Shown here: positions 19,024 through 29,549 of the stretch, piece by piece
How positions within the stretch are numbered: the first letter of the stretch is position 1
How the letters are laid out: every line of letters begins with the position of its first letter
Source of the DNA: Thalassotalea sp. G2M2-11
Lineage (GTDB): Bacteria; Pseudomonadota; Gammaproteobacteria; Enterobacterales; Alteromonadaceae
DNA: 64,000 bases
Direction: 5' to 3'
Assembly: GCF_017168195.1 (NCBI RefSeq)
Contig: NZ_JADNYL010000003.1
Span: 579,931 to 643,930 of the forward strand
Made by a program: the position numbers and the translations under genes
The notes under the pieces: generated by a model
Told to the model about the DNA's origin: nothing
Database searches by the model: none
What the model saw: the letters and a program-made list of their open reading frames with translations, nothing else

Positions 19024-19204
19024 ATTAATTAAACTTAACGGTTATAAAGTATAATTTAAAAATAAAGTGCACAATATAGTATTAAACATTTGCAAAAAAA
19101 TGCCATTTTGATTTATATTGTATGAAAAATGAAATAAATTTTCATTTTCTCTTTCATGTTAGAGAAAAAAAATTACAGTTAATAAAAAGATCTAGGGTTA
19201 AAAT

Positions 19205-20053
19205 ATGAATATTTTAGAAAAGATTGCCAATGAACTAGACACATTTAGTAAATCAGAGCGCAAAGTTGCCGAAGTCATTCTAGCACAGCCGAGTACTGTT
19301 ATTCATGCAAGTATTGCCGCATTAGCAAAGCAGGCCAATATCAGTGAGCCTACTGTCAACCGCTTTTGTCGTCGCTTAGATACTAAAGGATATCCCGACT
19401 TTAAATTACACCTAGCGCAAAGTCTTGCAAATGGTACACCTTATGTAAATCGCCACGTCGATGAAAGTGATACTGCAGATGAATATACCGCAAAAATTTT
19501 CGAATCGACTATGGCAAGCCTTGAATTAGCCCGTAAAAGTTTAAACACGGCAACAATTAACCGTTCGGTTGATTTGTTGACACAAGCCAATAAGATTTCT
19601 TTTTTCGGATTAGGCGCTTCAGCCGTTGTGGCACATGATGCCTTGAATAAGTTTTTCCGCTTTAATGTGCCGGTCGTCTATTTTGATGATGTATTAATGC
19701 AGCGTATGAGTGCGATTAACAGCCAGCAGGGAGATGTTGTTGTCGTTATCTCACATACAGGCCGAACTAAATCATTAGTGGAAGTAGCCAGTTTAGCTAA
19801 AGAAAATGATGCAACGGTTATCGGCATTACCACAGAAGGCACTCCCCTCGCGAAAGAATGTAACATTGTGCTATCTGTAGACGTTGCAGAAGATACCGAT
19901 CTTTATATGCCAATGTCCTCTCGCATTGCGCAACTAACTCTAATCGACATATTAGCCACAGGCTTTACTTTACGTCGTGGTACCAAATTTAGAGATAACC
20001 TGAAAAAAGTGAAAGATAGTTTACGAAGCTCACGATTTGAGCGCAAAGAATAG
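19205..20053 (+). CDS. hexR: HexR-type transcriptional regulator (RpiR family)
   Basis: The 282-residue protein has an N-terminal RpiR helix-turn-helix (about 1-77, FSKSERKVAEVILAQP, ANISEPTVNRFCRRL) and a SIS sugar-phosphate domain (about 120-250, FFGLGASAVVAHDALNKFFR, VVISHTGRTKSLVEVASLAK). Divergence from the zwf operon and the operators between them identify it as HexR, which senses KDPG. pykA begins 43 bases downstream in the same direction and is probably co-transcribed. Confidence 0.93.
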   Translation: MNILEKIANELDTFSKSERKVAEVILAQPSTVIHASIAALAKQANISEPTVNRFCRRLDTKGYPDFKLHLAQSLANGTPYVNRHVDESDTADEYTAKIFESTMASLELARKSLNTATINRSVDLLTQANKISFFGLGASAVVAHDALNKFFRFNVPVVYFDDVLMQRMSAINSQQGDVVVVISHTGRTKSLVEVASLAKENDATVIGITTEGTPLAKECNIVLSVDVAEDTDLYMPMSSRIAQLTLIDILATGFTLRRGTKFRDNLKKVKDSLRSSRFERKE

Positions 20054-20096
20054 CAATACCATTACTTAATAATTTAGTTAAATACTAAGGATTAAA

Positions 20097-21548
20097 ATGC
20101 CTAGAAGAACGAAGATAGTTGCGACATTAGGCCCAGCAACTGAAGATAGAGAAACCTTGAAACAAGTGCTTGCAGCCGGCGTGAATGTTGTTCGCCTTAA
20201 CTTTTCACATGGCAATGCGGAAGATCATATTCAACGTGCTAAAACTGTACGTGAGTTAGCAAAAGAACTAGGAATCTACGTAGGTATTTTGGGAGACTTA
20301 CAAGGGCCAAAAATTCGGGTGTCTACTTTTAAAGATGGTCCGATCACATTAGCCGTTGGCGATAAATTTGAATTAGATGCCAGTTTACCCAAAGGTGAAG
20401 GTTGCCAAGAGAAAGTAGGTATTGATTATAAAAACTTACCAAAAGATGTCACAGCGGGTGATATTCTTTTACTTGATGACGGTCGTGTACAATTAAAAGT
20501 ACTGAGCACCGACGGTACATCCGTGTTCACTGAAGTTACGGTAGGTGGACCTTTATCCAACAATAAAGGGATCAACCGTCAAGGGGGAGGATTAACTGCT
20601 CCAGCATTAACCACCAAAGATAAAGAAGACATCAAAACGGCGGCAAAAATTAATGTTGATTTTCTTGCGGTTTCATTCCCAAGAGATGCTGCCGATATGC
20701 GTGAAGCACGATTGCTTGCACAAGAAGCAGGTTGTGATGCCCGTTTAGTCTCTAAAATCGAGCGTGCTGAAGCTGTTAATGATGACAAGGTATTAGACGA
20801 TATTATTCTTGCCTCTGATGTTGTTATGGTAGCTCGTGGCGATTTAGGCGTTGAGATTGGTGATGCAGCACTGGTTGGTAAGCAAAAACACATTATTGCT
20901 CGTTCTCGTCAATTAAACCGAGTGGTGATCACTGCCACACAAATGATGGAAACGATGATCACTCAACCTATGCCAACACGTGCAGAGGTAATGGATGTTT
21001 CAAATGCCGTATTAGATGGTACAGATGCAGTGATGTTGTCTGCTGAAACAGCAGCAGGTAAATACCCTGTTGAAACTGTCAAGGCAATGTCAGAAGTATG
21101 TCTTGGTGCTGAAACACATCGCTCAGTCAATACCTCAAGACATAGAATTGAGCTCATGTTTTCGGAAGTTTCTGAAACTATCGCATTATCAGCAATGTAT
21201 GCAGCGAACCACTTAAATGGTGTTAAAGCCATTATTGCGTTAACCGAATCTGGTCATACAGCAAAACTGATGTCACGAATTACTTCAGGCTTACCGATTT
21301 ATTCATTGTCACGCCATGATAAAACCTTAAGCAAAAGTGCCATCTACCGTGGTGTTTACCCTATTGCATTTGATTCAACTTCAAGCAACCATGATAGCTT
21401 GGCTCAAGATGTTTTACATGCAGTCGTCAGTAATACCTCTTTAGTTGCTGGCGATAAAGTCATCTTCACTCATGGTGATTTAATGGAAACAGTCGGCGCT
21501 ACTAATACATTGAAAATTTTGACTGTTGAGAAGTCGCACTTAAAATAA
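20097..21548 (+). CDS. pykA: pyruvate kinase
   Basis: At 483 residues with start [19 protein letters not shown], it resembles the PykA (type II) enzymes. The active-site segments [24 protein letters not shown] and the cation/PEP motif [12 protein letters not shown] are intact, as are ATQMMETM and [12 protein letters not shown]. It converts phosphoenolpyruvate and ADP to pyruvate and ATP. The position behind hexR fits the known HexR regulons of Shewanella-like bacteria. Confidence 0.96.
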   Translation: MPRRTKIVATLGPATEDRETLKQVLAAGVNVVRLNFSHGNAEDHIQRAKTVRELAKELGIYVGILGDLQGPKIRVSTFKDGPITLAVGDKFELDASLPKGEGCQEKVGIDYKNLPKDVTAGDILLLDDGRVQLKVLSTDGTSVFTEVTVGGPLSNNKGINRQGGGLTAPALTTKDKEDIKTAAKINVDFLAVSFPRDAADMREARLLAQEAGCDARLVSKIERAEAVNDDKVLDDIILASDVVMVARGDLGVEIGDAALVGKQKHIIARSRQLNRVVITATQMMETMITQPMPTRAEVMDVSNAVLDGTDAVMLSAETAAGKYPVETVKAMSEVCLGAETHRSVNTSRHRIELMFSEVSETIALSAMYAANHLNGVKAIIALTESGHTAKLMSRITSGLPIYSLSRHDKTLSKSAIYRGVYPIAFDSTSSNHDSLAQDVLHAVVSNTSLVAGDKVIFTHGDLMETVGATNTLKILTVEKSHLK

Positions 21549-21569
21549 CTACGGCTTATCATCGCAATT

Positions 21570-21595
21570 AAAGGCGGCTTCGGTCGCCTTTTTTA
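21570..21595 (+). terminator. rho-independent terminator after pykA
   Basis: AAGGCGGC, a TTCG loop and GTCGCCTT, followed by TTTTTT. The UUCG tetraloop is closed by C-G and is very stable. Confidence 0.88.
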
Positions 21596-21721
21596 TTAGT
21601 CAATCATCAAGAAATTTGCATCACAAACAGACTTCTTTGACTGTCAAATAATTAAGCATTGGTATAAGCTATTGCTGACTTTAATAGTGTTGATAACACA
21701 TCAATCTAATGGAGAACTTTG

Positions 21722-22717
21722 GTGACAAAACGCATAGCTTTATTAACCAGTGGTGGCGATGCACCTGGTATGAACGCAGCAATTCGTGCCGTTGTATTAA
21801 CAGCACAGCATTATCACATGCAAGTATTAGGTTTTCACCACGGTTACAACGGTCTACTCAATAATGAATTTACCCAATTATCTCTCTCTGACATCAATGG
21901 CATCATTCACCGAGGGGGCACCATTTTAAAAAGTGCACGTTGTAAAGACATGCGCAGTGACTTGGGGTTAAAACAAGCTGCCAATGTGTTATTTAAAAAC
22001 AAAATTGATGCACTGATCGTGATAGGTGGTGATGGTTCATTCAATGGGCTTATTGCCTTAAAGCAGTTTTGGTCAGGACAGATGATCGGCATCCCTGGTA
22101 CCATTGATAATGATATTGACGGTACCGATAATACTATCGGCTTTGCTACCGCAGTAAATACGGCGATTGACGCCATTGATAAAATACGCGATACCGCTGA
22201 CGCCTTTGATCGTGTTTTTCTTGTAGAACTGATGGGGCGAAAAAGTGGGCACATTACCTTTAATGTGGGAATATCGTGCGCCGCTGAACAAGTATTATCG
22301 TTTGAAAACTTTCAAATAAATGATGAAAAGCAAGTTTTAAATAAAATTGCAGCACAAATTAAAGCCGCACAGCAAGAGCGTCATAAAAGTTATTTGATCG
22401 TCATAGCAGAAAATTTATGGCCTAACGGCTCTCAGGCATTGGCAGATGGTCTAAGTCAGTTAACAGGTATTGATTGCCCATTATGTACCTTAGGTTATAT
22501 TCAGCGTGGCGGCTCACCTGTAGCCAAAGATAGATTACTTGCTACGCGTATGGGAGTCGCATCAATTCAAGCCATTGTCGATGATAAAACAGATATGATG
22601 ATCGGGGAGCAAAATAACACCATGAGCTTAGTCGCATTAACACAAGCCATTAAACATGAAAAACGGGTAAGCCAAGCTCTTGTTGATGCACAAGAAAATA
22701 TCTTAGCATTAAACTGA
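21722..22717 (+). CDS. pfkA: ATP-dependent 6-phosphofructokinase
   Basis: I prefer the GTG at 21722 (331 residues), seven bases after GGAG, to the TTG one codon earlier. Motifs are LLTSGGDAPGMNAAIRAVV, GGDGSFNG and GIPGTIDNDIDGTDNTIGF. Gly in GGDGS and in PGTIDND marks ATP rather than pyrophosphate use. It commits fructose-6-phosphate to glycolysis, so this genome has Embden-Meyerhof flow besides the Entner-Doudoroff operon. It converges with the LytTR gene, with 12 bases between the stops. Confidence 0.93.
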   Translation: MTKRIALLTSGGDAPGMNAAIRAVVLTAQHYHMQVLGFHHGYNGLLNNEFTQLSLSDINGIIHRGGTILKSARCKDMRSDLGLKQAANVLFKNKIDALIVIGGDGSFNGLIALKQFWSGQMIGIPGTIDNDIDGTDNTIGFATAVNTAIDAIDKIRDTADAFDRVFLVELMGRKSGHITFNVGISCAAEQVLSFENFQINDEKQVLNKIAAQIKAAQQERHKSYLIVIAENLWPNGSQALADGLSQLTGIDCPLCTLGYIQRGGSPVAKDRLLATRMGVASIQAIVDDKTDMMIGEQNNTMSLVALTQAIKHEKRVSQALVDAQENILALN

Positions 22718-22729
22718 CACTATACTTGC

Positions 22730-23554
22730 TTACGCAGTTACGGCTTGTTTCACCCTGTCTTTATAACTACGGCTGACTTTTAATTCTTTACCATTTTTAA
22801 GAACTAAATAGTACTCGCCATTGAGTTGACTACAAAACTTATCAACATAATGTTTGTTAACGATTGTTGAACGGTGACTGCGAATAAATAACTGAGGATC
22901 TAACGTTTCTTCTAACTCTTTCATGGTTTTTCGTAAAATATGAGTATTAGCGCTGGTATGCACACACATATAATCACCAGCAGCATCAATCCAAATAATT
23001 TCTTTCACTGGTACCCTGCTCACTTCACCAGCATCTTTAATCGCCAGAACATCTGAATAATTCGAGTAATTGGTTAACTTATTGGCGGCTAAGTCTTGTA
23101 AAATCTCTTCACAGTCATTGCCTGTCACATCACTGACAAGCTTAACTAACTGCTCTTTATGTAATAAATTTTCTTCACTTTGAATTTTTTCACGTATTTT
23201 ATCAATCGCTTGTGATAAACGCTCATCATCGACCGGTTTCAATAGATAATCAAACGCATGCACATCAAACGCTTTTAACGCATACTGATCATAAGCGGTT
23301 ACAAAAACCACCATCGGCATGGATAAACCTTGCTCAATAATGGACTGCACAACTTCGAAACCATCTAGACCAGGCATTTGAATATCTAAAAATATCAAAT
23401 CTGGCTGATATGCTCTTATTGCCTCTATTGCTTCCCTGCCATTACCACATTGAGCTATCACATTAATGTCATCATGGGCTTGCAAACGAATGGCTAAACC
23501 TTTACGAGCTAACGCTTCATCATCAACAATTATGGTTGATAACACTTTACTCAT
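22730..23554 (-). CDS. LytTR-family response regulator
   Basis: The 274-residue regulator has a receiver domain (1-120; phospho-acceptor D57 in DLIFLDIQMPG, K105 region LLKPVDD) and a LytTR DNA-binding domain (about 170-272, IKDAGEVSRVPVKEIIWIDA, RSHRSTIVNKHYVD). Its start overlaps the stop of the kinase gene by four bases, so the two form one system. Targets are usually nearby direct repeats, none of which I could identify. Confidence 0.92.
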   Translation of the reverse strand: MSKVLSTIIVDDEALARKGLAIRLQAHDDINVIAQCGNGREAIEAIRAYQPDLIFLDIQMPGLDGFEVVQSIIEQGLSMPMVVFVTAYDQYALKAFDVHAFDYLLKPVDDERLSQAIDKIREKIQSEENLLHKEQLVKLVSDVTGNDCEEILQDLAANKLTNYSNYSDVLAIKDAGEVSRVPVKEIIWIDAAGDYMCVHTSANTHILRKTMKELEETLDPQLFIRSHRSTIVNKHYVDKFCSQLNGEYYLVLKNGKELKVSRSYKDRVKQAVTA

Positions 23555-24624
23555 GATACTGTTCCGATTTCAAATGGGATCCTAATATTTACTTTAACAC
23601 CTTTTGGCTCATTATTGGCAACCACTAATGAATAGTTATTTTTATACATAGCCTCTAATCGTTCACGAGTATTGACTAAACCAACACCACTTTCACGATG
23701 TAAATTACCATTAACAATTTCAGCCCCAGGGCCATTATCAGCTAATGCAATTAATAAATCATGACCAAATTTATCCACACTGATGTTAATAACTCCGCCT
23801 TGCTCTTGCACTGCAATCGCATATTTAATGGCATTTTCAGCTATAGGCTGCAAGATCATACTTGGTACAAGCGCCTGCTCACAGCCCTTTGCCACATGGT
23901 AATTAACCTGTAAACGTTCTTCAAAGCGCACTTTTTCAATGTCTAAGTATAACCGTAATGCTTGTAACTCACTTTCTAGCGACACTTTTTTCATCGGATC
24001 TTTATCTAAAGAGTAGCGTAAAAACTCACTGAGTTTTGTCACCATAGCATTGGCGGTATCGTTTTCTTTGACCAGCACTAAGGTAGAAATTGCATTTAAG
24101 GTATTGAATAAAAAATGCGGATTTAACTGATATCGTAGCATCTTCAGTTGAGCCTGATGAGCAACAGTATTGGCTTTAAGCACATTTTGACGCTCTCTTT
24201 GCAGCATTTGATAATATTTAGTACCGAAATACAACACACTCCAGCTCAACATAATAGACACTGAAAAAAGGCCATTTTTAGTATAAAAAATCAATTTTTC
24301 AGGTCGATAGCCGTGCTTATAGATTTCCCAGTAATTAATGTTCTGTACCACTTGCCAGAGCAAGCCAGTAATGGCGGAGCTAAATAAGACATAAAGCGCT
24401 ATTTGTAACGGGGTATGGTTCCAAATATGACGATATATGTACCGTAAAGGAATACTGAATAACCAACCTGCGTAAGCGTTAAGAAAGATGATAATGACAA
24501 ATATATCTCTTAAATCATGTAATAATGAGCTCAGATAATATACTAAGGCGAAGCCAAACCAACCCGCGGTATGAACAAACCAAAATAAGTTGCTTTTATC
24601 TTCTAATATTTTTGTCCACTTCAC
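23551..24624 (-). CDS. LytS/YehU-type sensor histidine kinase
   Basis: The 357-residue protein has four predicted membrane helices in the first 135 residues, a short coiled segment, then the His_kinase (PF06580-type) domain with H170 in QLNPHFLFNTLNAIS. The ATP-binding region includes PSMILQPIAENAIKYA and ADNGPGAE. It lacks a large external sensor domain, so the stimulus is probably read in or near the membrane. It is the first gene of a two-gene operon with the LytTR regulator. Confidence 0.9.
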   Translation of the reverse strand: MKWTKILEDKSNLFWFVHTAGWFGFALVYYLSSLLHDLRDIFVIIIFLNAYAGWLFSIPLRYIYRHIWNHTPLQIALYVLFSSAITGLLWQVVQNINYWEIYKHGYRPEKLIFYTKNGLFSVSIMLSWSVLYFGTKYYQMLQRERQNVLKANTVAHQAQLKMLRYQLNPHFLFNTLNAISTLVLVKENDTANAMVTKLSEFLRYSLDKDPMKKVSLESELQALRLYLDIEKVRFEERLQVNYHVAKGCEQALVPSMILQPIAENAIKYAIAVQEQGGVINISVDKFGHDLLIALADNGPGAEIVNGNLHRESGVGLVNTRERLEAMYKNNYSLVVANNEPKGVKVNIRIPFEIGTVS

Positions 24625-24793
24625 AAAAAATACCGATAGACTGATAATAAATGATAAGTATGAATGAGCATTAACCAGAGTGCATTACCACTAAGCTTAT
24701 CTAATTAACGTTTTGTCTCATTTATCTTTACCGCTAGTTCGTCAGTTAACACTACTGTCACATGTGTGCTAACCGACGGAGTAGGAAAACAAC

Positions 24794-25144
24794 TTAAAGA
24801 TTCAGCATTTTCCCTAAAGGCTGTCCACCCACTAAATGCATATGAATGTGATACACTTCTTGCCCACCATGTTGATTGCAATTCATGATCAAACGGTAGC
24901 CATTTTCATCAATGCCCTCTTGCTTTGCTAACTGCTTAGCAACCGTAAACATTCTCCCCATGGTAAGTTCATCATCTTGTTCAAGATCATTAACCGTTGG
25001 GATCAATTTATTTGGCACGATAAGAATATGACTCTCAGCTTGTGGCGCTATATCTCTAAACGCGGTAACTAAGTCATCTTGATACAATAAAGGTGTTGGG
25101 ATCTCTTGTCGTATTATTTTTGAAAAAATTGTTTCTTCTGCCAT
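24794..25144 (-). CDS. hinT: HIT-family nucleotide hydrolase
   Basis: The 116-residue protein carries the histidine triad HIHMHLVGG near residues 98-106 and the N-terminal [19 protein letters not shown] pattern of HinT. HinT hydrolyses adenosine 5'-phosphoramidates. It starts 11 bases after the RND pump gene and may be transcribed with it, although its role is housekeeping. Confidence 0.94.
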   Translation of the reverse strand: MAEETIFSKIIRQEIPTPLLYQDDLVTAFRDIAPQAESHILIVPNKLIPTVNDLEQDDELTMGRMFTVAKQLAKQEGIDENGYRLIMNCNQHGGQEVYHIHMHLVGGQPLGKMLNL

Positions 25145-25155
25145 GAGTCACTCAG

Positions 25156-28100
25156 TTATCTACTTGCTACTTTCATTGATGATAGTTTAACAAAAGTACG
25201 CGCTCGTTCTACTATTAAATAATTAACAGGTACCAGTATTAAAGTAATTAATGTGGCAAATATGATACCAAAGCCTAGCGAAACAGCCATAGGGATCAAA
25301 AACTGCGCCTGAGTTGCTTTTTCAAATAGCAAAGGCATTAAACCAATAAAGGTAGTCAGCGATGTAAGCATCACGGGCCTAAACCTTGCTTGGCCTGCTT
25401 TTAATACAGCATCAATTAACAAGACACCTTGCTGACGCTTCTGATTAATAAAGTCAACCAACACCAAACTATCATTAACCACTACGCCAATCAGTGCCAT
25501 CATCCCCAATAAACTCATGATGGTTAGATCCATTGACATGATCCAATGACCAACAATGGCGCCAATCGCCCCAAACGGGATCACTGACATCACAATTAGT
25601 GGCTGCGAATACGACTTAAACGGAATCGCCAGCAAGCAATATATAATAAAGAAAACAAAAATTAGCCCTAGCTTTAAACTACTAAATGATTCTTTTTGCT
25701 CCCTTGCTTCCCCCTCAAGACTGTATTTAACACTTGGGTACTTTGAAACTAACTCTTGTAAATAAGCTTTTAAATCAGCATTAAGTACTGTCATGTTAGT
25801 ATTTTGTTTATCCACATCAGCCGTAACGCTGATGGTGCGATAGCGATCTATGCGCTTGATCGCAGAAGGGCTTTTCCCTGGAATTAATGTAGCAACATGA
25901 GAAAGCGGCACTTTAGCTCCATCAGGCGTATTAATTAGCATATCTTTTAAACTGGCAACAGATTGCCTATCAGCTAGAGGGAATTTAAGCATCACTCGCA
26001 CATCATCTCGCCCCCGTTGAATGCGTTGGATCTGAGCACCAAAAAATGCCTCCCTTACTTGGCGCGTTATCGTCGTTCTTGAAATGCCCATCGCATGGCC
26101 TTGTTCGGTCAACTCAATTTCCAACTCTTGTTTGCCATCGGATAAACTATCAGCAATTTCAAATACCGTCGGATATGTCGCCAAGCGCGATTTAACCTGC
26201 TCTGCCACTAAATTTAATGTATTGAGATCCTTGGCTGATAATTGAATATCTATCGGATCACCTGCCCGTCCAAACTCGGCGCGAAAAGTCAAACTTTCAG
26301 CCCCAGGAATATCACCAATCATTTGTCGCCATTCTCGTACAAGTTGTCTAGTGCCTATACCGGTATCATTTTTATCAGCGGGTAAAATTTCAAAGCGCAC
26401 TCTGCCAACTTCATCACGGGTGATCGCTAAGGTATTTAAGATAACGCTATCGCCTTGTTCATTGCGATATTTGTCTTGTAGCTGGTTTGCAGCTAATGCC
26501 ATTTTTTCCACATAACGATCAACCACATCAAAACTGGTTCCCACAGGCATGGTTAAATTCGCCCGAGCGGTTTCACTAACAATACGAGGAAAGAAGGTAA
26601 ACTTTGTCCAGCCACTGACGATAAAGGCATAAATAATCACAAATGTAGCAATAAACAATGACAGCGTGGTTAGTTTATGATTAATCGCTTTAGCTAATAA
26701 CGGCTGATAATAAGTTAAAATCAGTCGTTCAAAACCATCAGCAAAGCGTTGTTGCCACTGACTAAAACGTGAAGACTTTGATACATCAGAGCGTAAGCGT
26801 AAGTTTTTCAAATGCGATGGTAGAACGAACTTTGATTCTATCAACGAAAACAATAAAACCGGTATCACAATCATTGGAATTTGTGCAAACAGTGCACCGC
26901 GTCGCCCTTCAATAAACGCCAAGGGCAGAAATGCCGCAATGGTAGTTAAAATACCAAAGGTGACTGGTAATGCGACTTCTTGTGTGCCCTTAATCGCAGC
27001 ATCTAAGCCTGATTTTGCTGTTTGAGTATGACGGTAAATGTTTTCACCTGTCACAATAGCATCATCAACCACAATGCCTAACACTAAAATAAAACCAAAT
27101 AGACTAATAATATTAATCGTGATATCGAAAAGTGGCATTAAAATAAATGCCCCCATAAAACTAATAGGAATACCAATAGAAACCCAAAAAGCAATAGACG
27201 GTCGTAAAAATAGAGTTAACAGTAACAGGACTAAGAAGCCACCTTGTAACGCATTAGAAATCAATGTGTTGAGACGACTTTTAACAATCTCTGAATCATC
27301 ATCCCAGTAACTTAACTCAAAGCCTTGAGGTAGTGTTGCTTGTCTTTGTTTAATGTAATTTTTAACGGCATCGGCGACATCAATAGCATTTTGTTGACCG
27401 ATGCGATAGACATCAATTAATGCACCACGTTTACCATTAAAACGTGCTCTTAACGGTTTTTCTTCAAAACCATCATTGACCGTTGCCACATCGGTTACGT
27501 AAAGAAATGAACCATCACTTTGAGTTTTCACGACAATATGTTCAAAATCATCACGTCGATACGCTTGTCCTTTACTGCGCAATAATACATCGCCCCCTTC
27601 AGTGCGAATATTACCCGCAGATAAGTCAACAGAGCTTGCTTTAATTGCGTTAGCAATGTCAGATAAGCTTATCTCATATTGCTGAAGTTTATCTGGGCTA
27701 ACCTCAATGGCAATTTCGTAATTTCTTACTGCATCTAATGACACTTGAGTCACATCATTAAGCGCAAGCAGATCATCACGCACCTGCTCGGCAAATTCTC
27801 GAATCTCTTTCTCACTGTAGATAGAAGCAACGGTTACAGAAATGACATTACGCTTACGTTGTTGAATCGAAACAATCGGTTTTTCTGCTTCCACAGGAAA
27901 AGTGTTTACTGCATCCACACGGCTTTTAATATCCGCTAACAAATCACGAACATCATAACCTTCTTCAGCTTCAATTCTGACATTCGCAGCACCTTCAACG
28001 GATGTGCTGACGATTTTTTTAACCCCTTGTAAGTCTTGTATCGCCTCTTCTACGCGAATAGCAATACCTTGTTCGGTATCTTCAGGTGTAGCGCCACGTA

Positions 28101-28248
28101 GTGTCACCCCAACATTGACAATGTCGGAATCAAATGACGGAAATACTTCTAATGGAATATTACTTTTTAGTGAAAACACCCCTAACAGCAAAATAGTGAT
28201 CATCAACAAATTTGCTGCAACATGATTACGGGCAAACCAAGCGATCAT
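25156..28248 (-). CDS. RND efflux pump inner-membrane transporter
   Basis: The 1030-residue protein has the two-fold RND plan: an N-terminal helix (MIAWFARNHVAANLLMITI), two large periplasmic loops and twelve membrane helices. The proton-relay Asp pair is in GIVVDDAIVTGENIYRH (helix 4). It resembles the AcrB/HAE superfamily, but which drugs or lipids it moves cannot be read. Its start overlaps the stop of the adaptor gene by 4 bases, giving an outer channel-adaptor-pump operon order. Confidence 0.92.
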   Translation of the reverse strand: MIAWFARNHVAANLLMITILLLGVFSLKSNIPLEVFPSFDSDIVNVGVTLRGATPEDTEQGIAIRVEEAIQDLQGVKKIVSTSVEGAANVRIEAEEGYDVRDLLADIKSRVDAVNTFPVEAEKPIVSIQQRKRNVISVTVASIYSEKEIREFAEQVRDDLLALNDVTQVSLDAVRNYEIAIEVSPDKLQQYEISLSDIANAIKASSVDLSAGNIRTEGGDVLLRSKGQAYRRDDFEHIVVKTQSDGSFLYVTDVATVNDGFEEKPLRARFNGKRGALIDVYRIGQQNAIDVADAVKNYIKQRQATLPQGFELSYWDDDSEIVKSRLNTLISNALQGGFLVLLLLTLFLRPSIAFWVSIGIPISFMGAFILMPLFDITINIISLFGFILVLGIVVDDAIVTGENIYRHTQTAKSGLDAAIKGTQEVALPVTFGILTTIAAFLPLAFIEGRRGALFAQIPMIVIPVLLFSLIESKFVLPSHLKNLRLRSDVSKSSRFSQWQQRFADGFERLILTYYQPLLAKAINHKLTTLSLFIATFVIIYAFIVSGWTKFTFFPRIVSETARANLTMPVGTSFDVVDRYVEKMALAANQLQDKYRNEQGDSVILNTLAITRDEVGRVRFEILPADKNDTGIGTRQLVREWRQMIGDIPGAESLTFRAEFGRAGDPIDIQLSAKDLNTLNLVAEQVKSRLATYPTVFEIADSLSDGKQELEIELTEQGHAMGISRTTITRQVREAFFGAQIQRIQRGRDDVRVMLKFPLADRQSVASLKDMLINTPDGAKVPLSHVATLIPGKSPSAIKRIDRYRTISVTADVDKQNTNMTVLNADLKAYLQELVSKYPSVKYSLEGEAREQKESFSSLKLGLIFVFFIIYCLLAIPFKSYSQPLIVMSVIPFGAIGAIVGHWIMSMDLTIMSLLGMMALIGVVVNDSLVLVDFINQKRQQGVLLIDAVLKAGQARFRPVMLTSLTTFIGLMPLLFEKATQAQFLIPMAVSLGFGIIFATLITLILVPVNYLIVERARTFVKLSSMKVASR

Positions 28249-29546
28249 AGTTGCTCACCTTTGTTGTTATCAGTATTCTCTTTACTAGGCTGTTGAGAAT
28301 TTTTCTCTTGCATAGCTGGTTTATTCGGCCGTTTAGCTGTAGGTTTTGCTCTTTTTACGGGGACACCATCAACCATATTAATACGTACGCTAGTGCCAGA
28401 AGTGACTTGTCCAAGCGGCGTTAATACTAAAAACTGTCCTTGCGATAACCCTGATTCAATCACAGCGACATCATTATTTTGCCAAGCAATATTGACATTT
28501 ATTCGTTTTAAAATGCCCTTTTCCACGACATAAACATAGGTTCCTTGGTAAATAGTACTATTTGGTATAACAATGACTTGCTCAGCAGTACGACCAGAAA
28601 TCTGTGCTTTTACATATTGTCCTATTTTTAAGGGTAAACCTGAGCGGGGTATATTTTTATAAGGATCATCAATTTGTGCTACCACATACAATTGTTGTGA
28701 ATTCTTATCATATGCACCTTCGGTACGTACCACTTTTCCCTGCCATGTTTGATCCTCTGCAAGCTCAGAATAAATGGTTACATCCGGTAAGGGGGTCGAA
28801 CTTGTATTACTTAAACGACTGTTTTCCGGTAGATCAATGAACCGAAGGTCTGTGTTTTTAAGCGGGAGTCTAATTTCAACATAATCCACGGCATAAATTT
28901 CTGCTAATCGAGTACTAGGTGACACCAGCTGACCTAAATCGACTTCCTTGGTTAAAATTCGTCCGGTAAAGGGCGCTTTTATTTTACTGCGCTCAAGTGC
29001 TAAATCAGCTTTTTCAAGAGTCGCTTGTGCTGAATACAGTGTTGCTTGCGCCGCTAGAAGTTGCGGTTTTCTTAACACAAGATCTGGCGCATTTTGCTCG
29101 CTACCTAAACGTTGCCAATCTTGTTTCGCTTGCTCTACACGTGCTTTTTCTTCAATTAAACTTTGTTTAGCGCTATATAAATTAGCTTGTGCGATTTTAA
29201 CTTCCGCTTTGAGATCACGATCATCAAGTTCAATTAACACATCACCTTTGTCAAAAAAGGCGCCCGCTTGAAAATTTCTACTGACTGCCATGATTTGCCC
29301 TGACACTTGTGGAAATAAAATACTCTGTGTTCTGGGTTTAATGGTGCCATAACTATCAATCACCATGGGATAATCGACTTTAGCTAATGTTTGTACTTCC
29401 ACATTGATCTGTGGTGCCATACTCGGGCGACCACGCTTTGCCGTAGGCGGATTATTAGTGATCAAATAAAAGCTGACCACGGTCACTACCAAGATAACAA
29501 TGGGTAATAAAATGGTTTTGTATCGAGAGTTTGCAGCTAAAGACAT
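28245..29546 (-). CDS. RND efflux periplasmic adaptor (membrane fusion protein)
   Basis: The 433-residue protein has an N-terminal membrane anchor (about 10-29), a split lipoyl domain (SGQIMAVSRNFQAGAFFDKG and KAPFTGRILTKEVDLGQLV), an alpha-helical hairpin with many Ala/Gln/Glu (about 110-175), and beta-barrel domains. The tail is a polar, Lys/Gln/Asn-rich extension of about 40 residues. It bridges the pump encoded next to it and the outer-membrane channel upstream (3-base gap). Confidence 0.92.
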   Translation of the reverse strand: MSLAANSRYKTILLPIVILVVTVVSFYLITNNPPTAKRGRPSMAPQINVEVQTLAKVDYPMVIDSYGTIKPRTQSILFPQVSGQIMAVSRNFQAGAFFDKGDVLIELDDRDLKAEVKIAQANLYSAKQSLIEEKARVEQAKQDWQRLGSEQNAPDLVLRKPQLLAAQATLYSAQATLEKADLALERSKIKAPFTGRILTKEVDLGQLVSPSTRLAEIYAVDYVEIRLPLKNTDLRFIDLPENSRLSNTSSTPLPDVTIYSELAEDQTWQGKVVRTEGAYDKNSQQLYVVAQIDDPYKNIPRSGLPLKIGQYVKAQISGRTAEQVIVIPNSTIYQGTYVYVVEKGILKRINVNIAWQNNDVAVIESGLSQGQFLVLTPLGQVTSGTSVRINMVDGVPVKRAKPTAKRPNKPAMQEKNSQQPSKENTDNNKGEQL

Positions 29547-29549
29547 GGG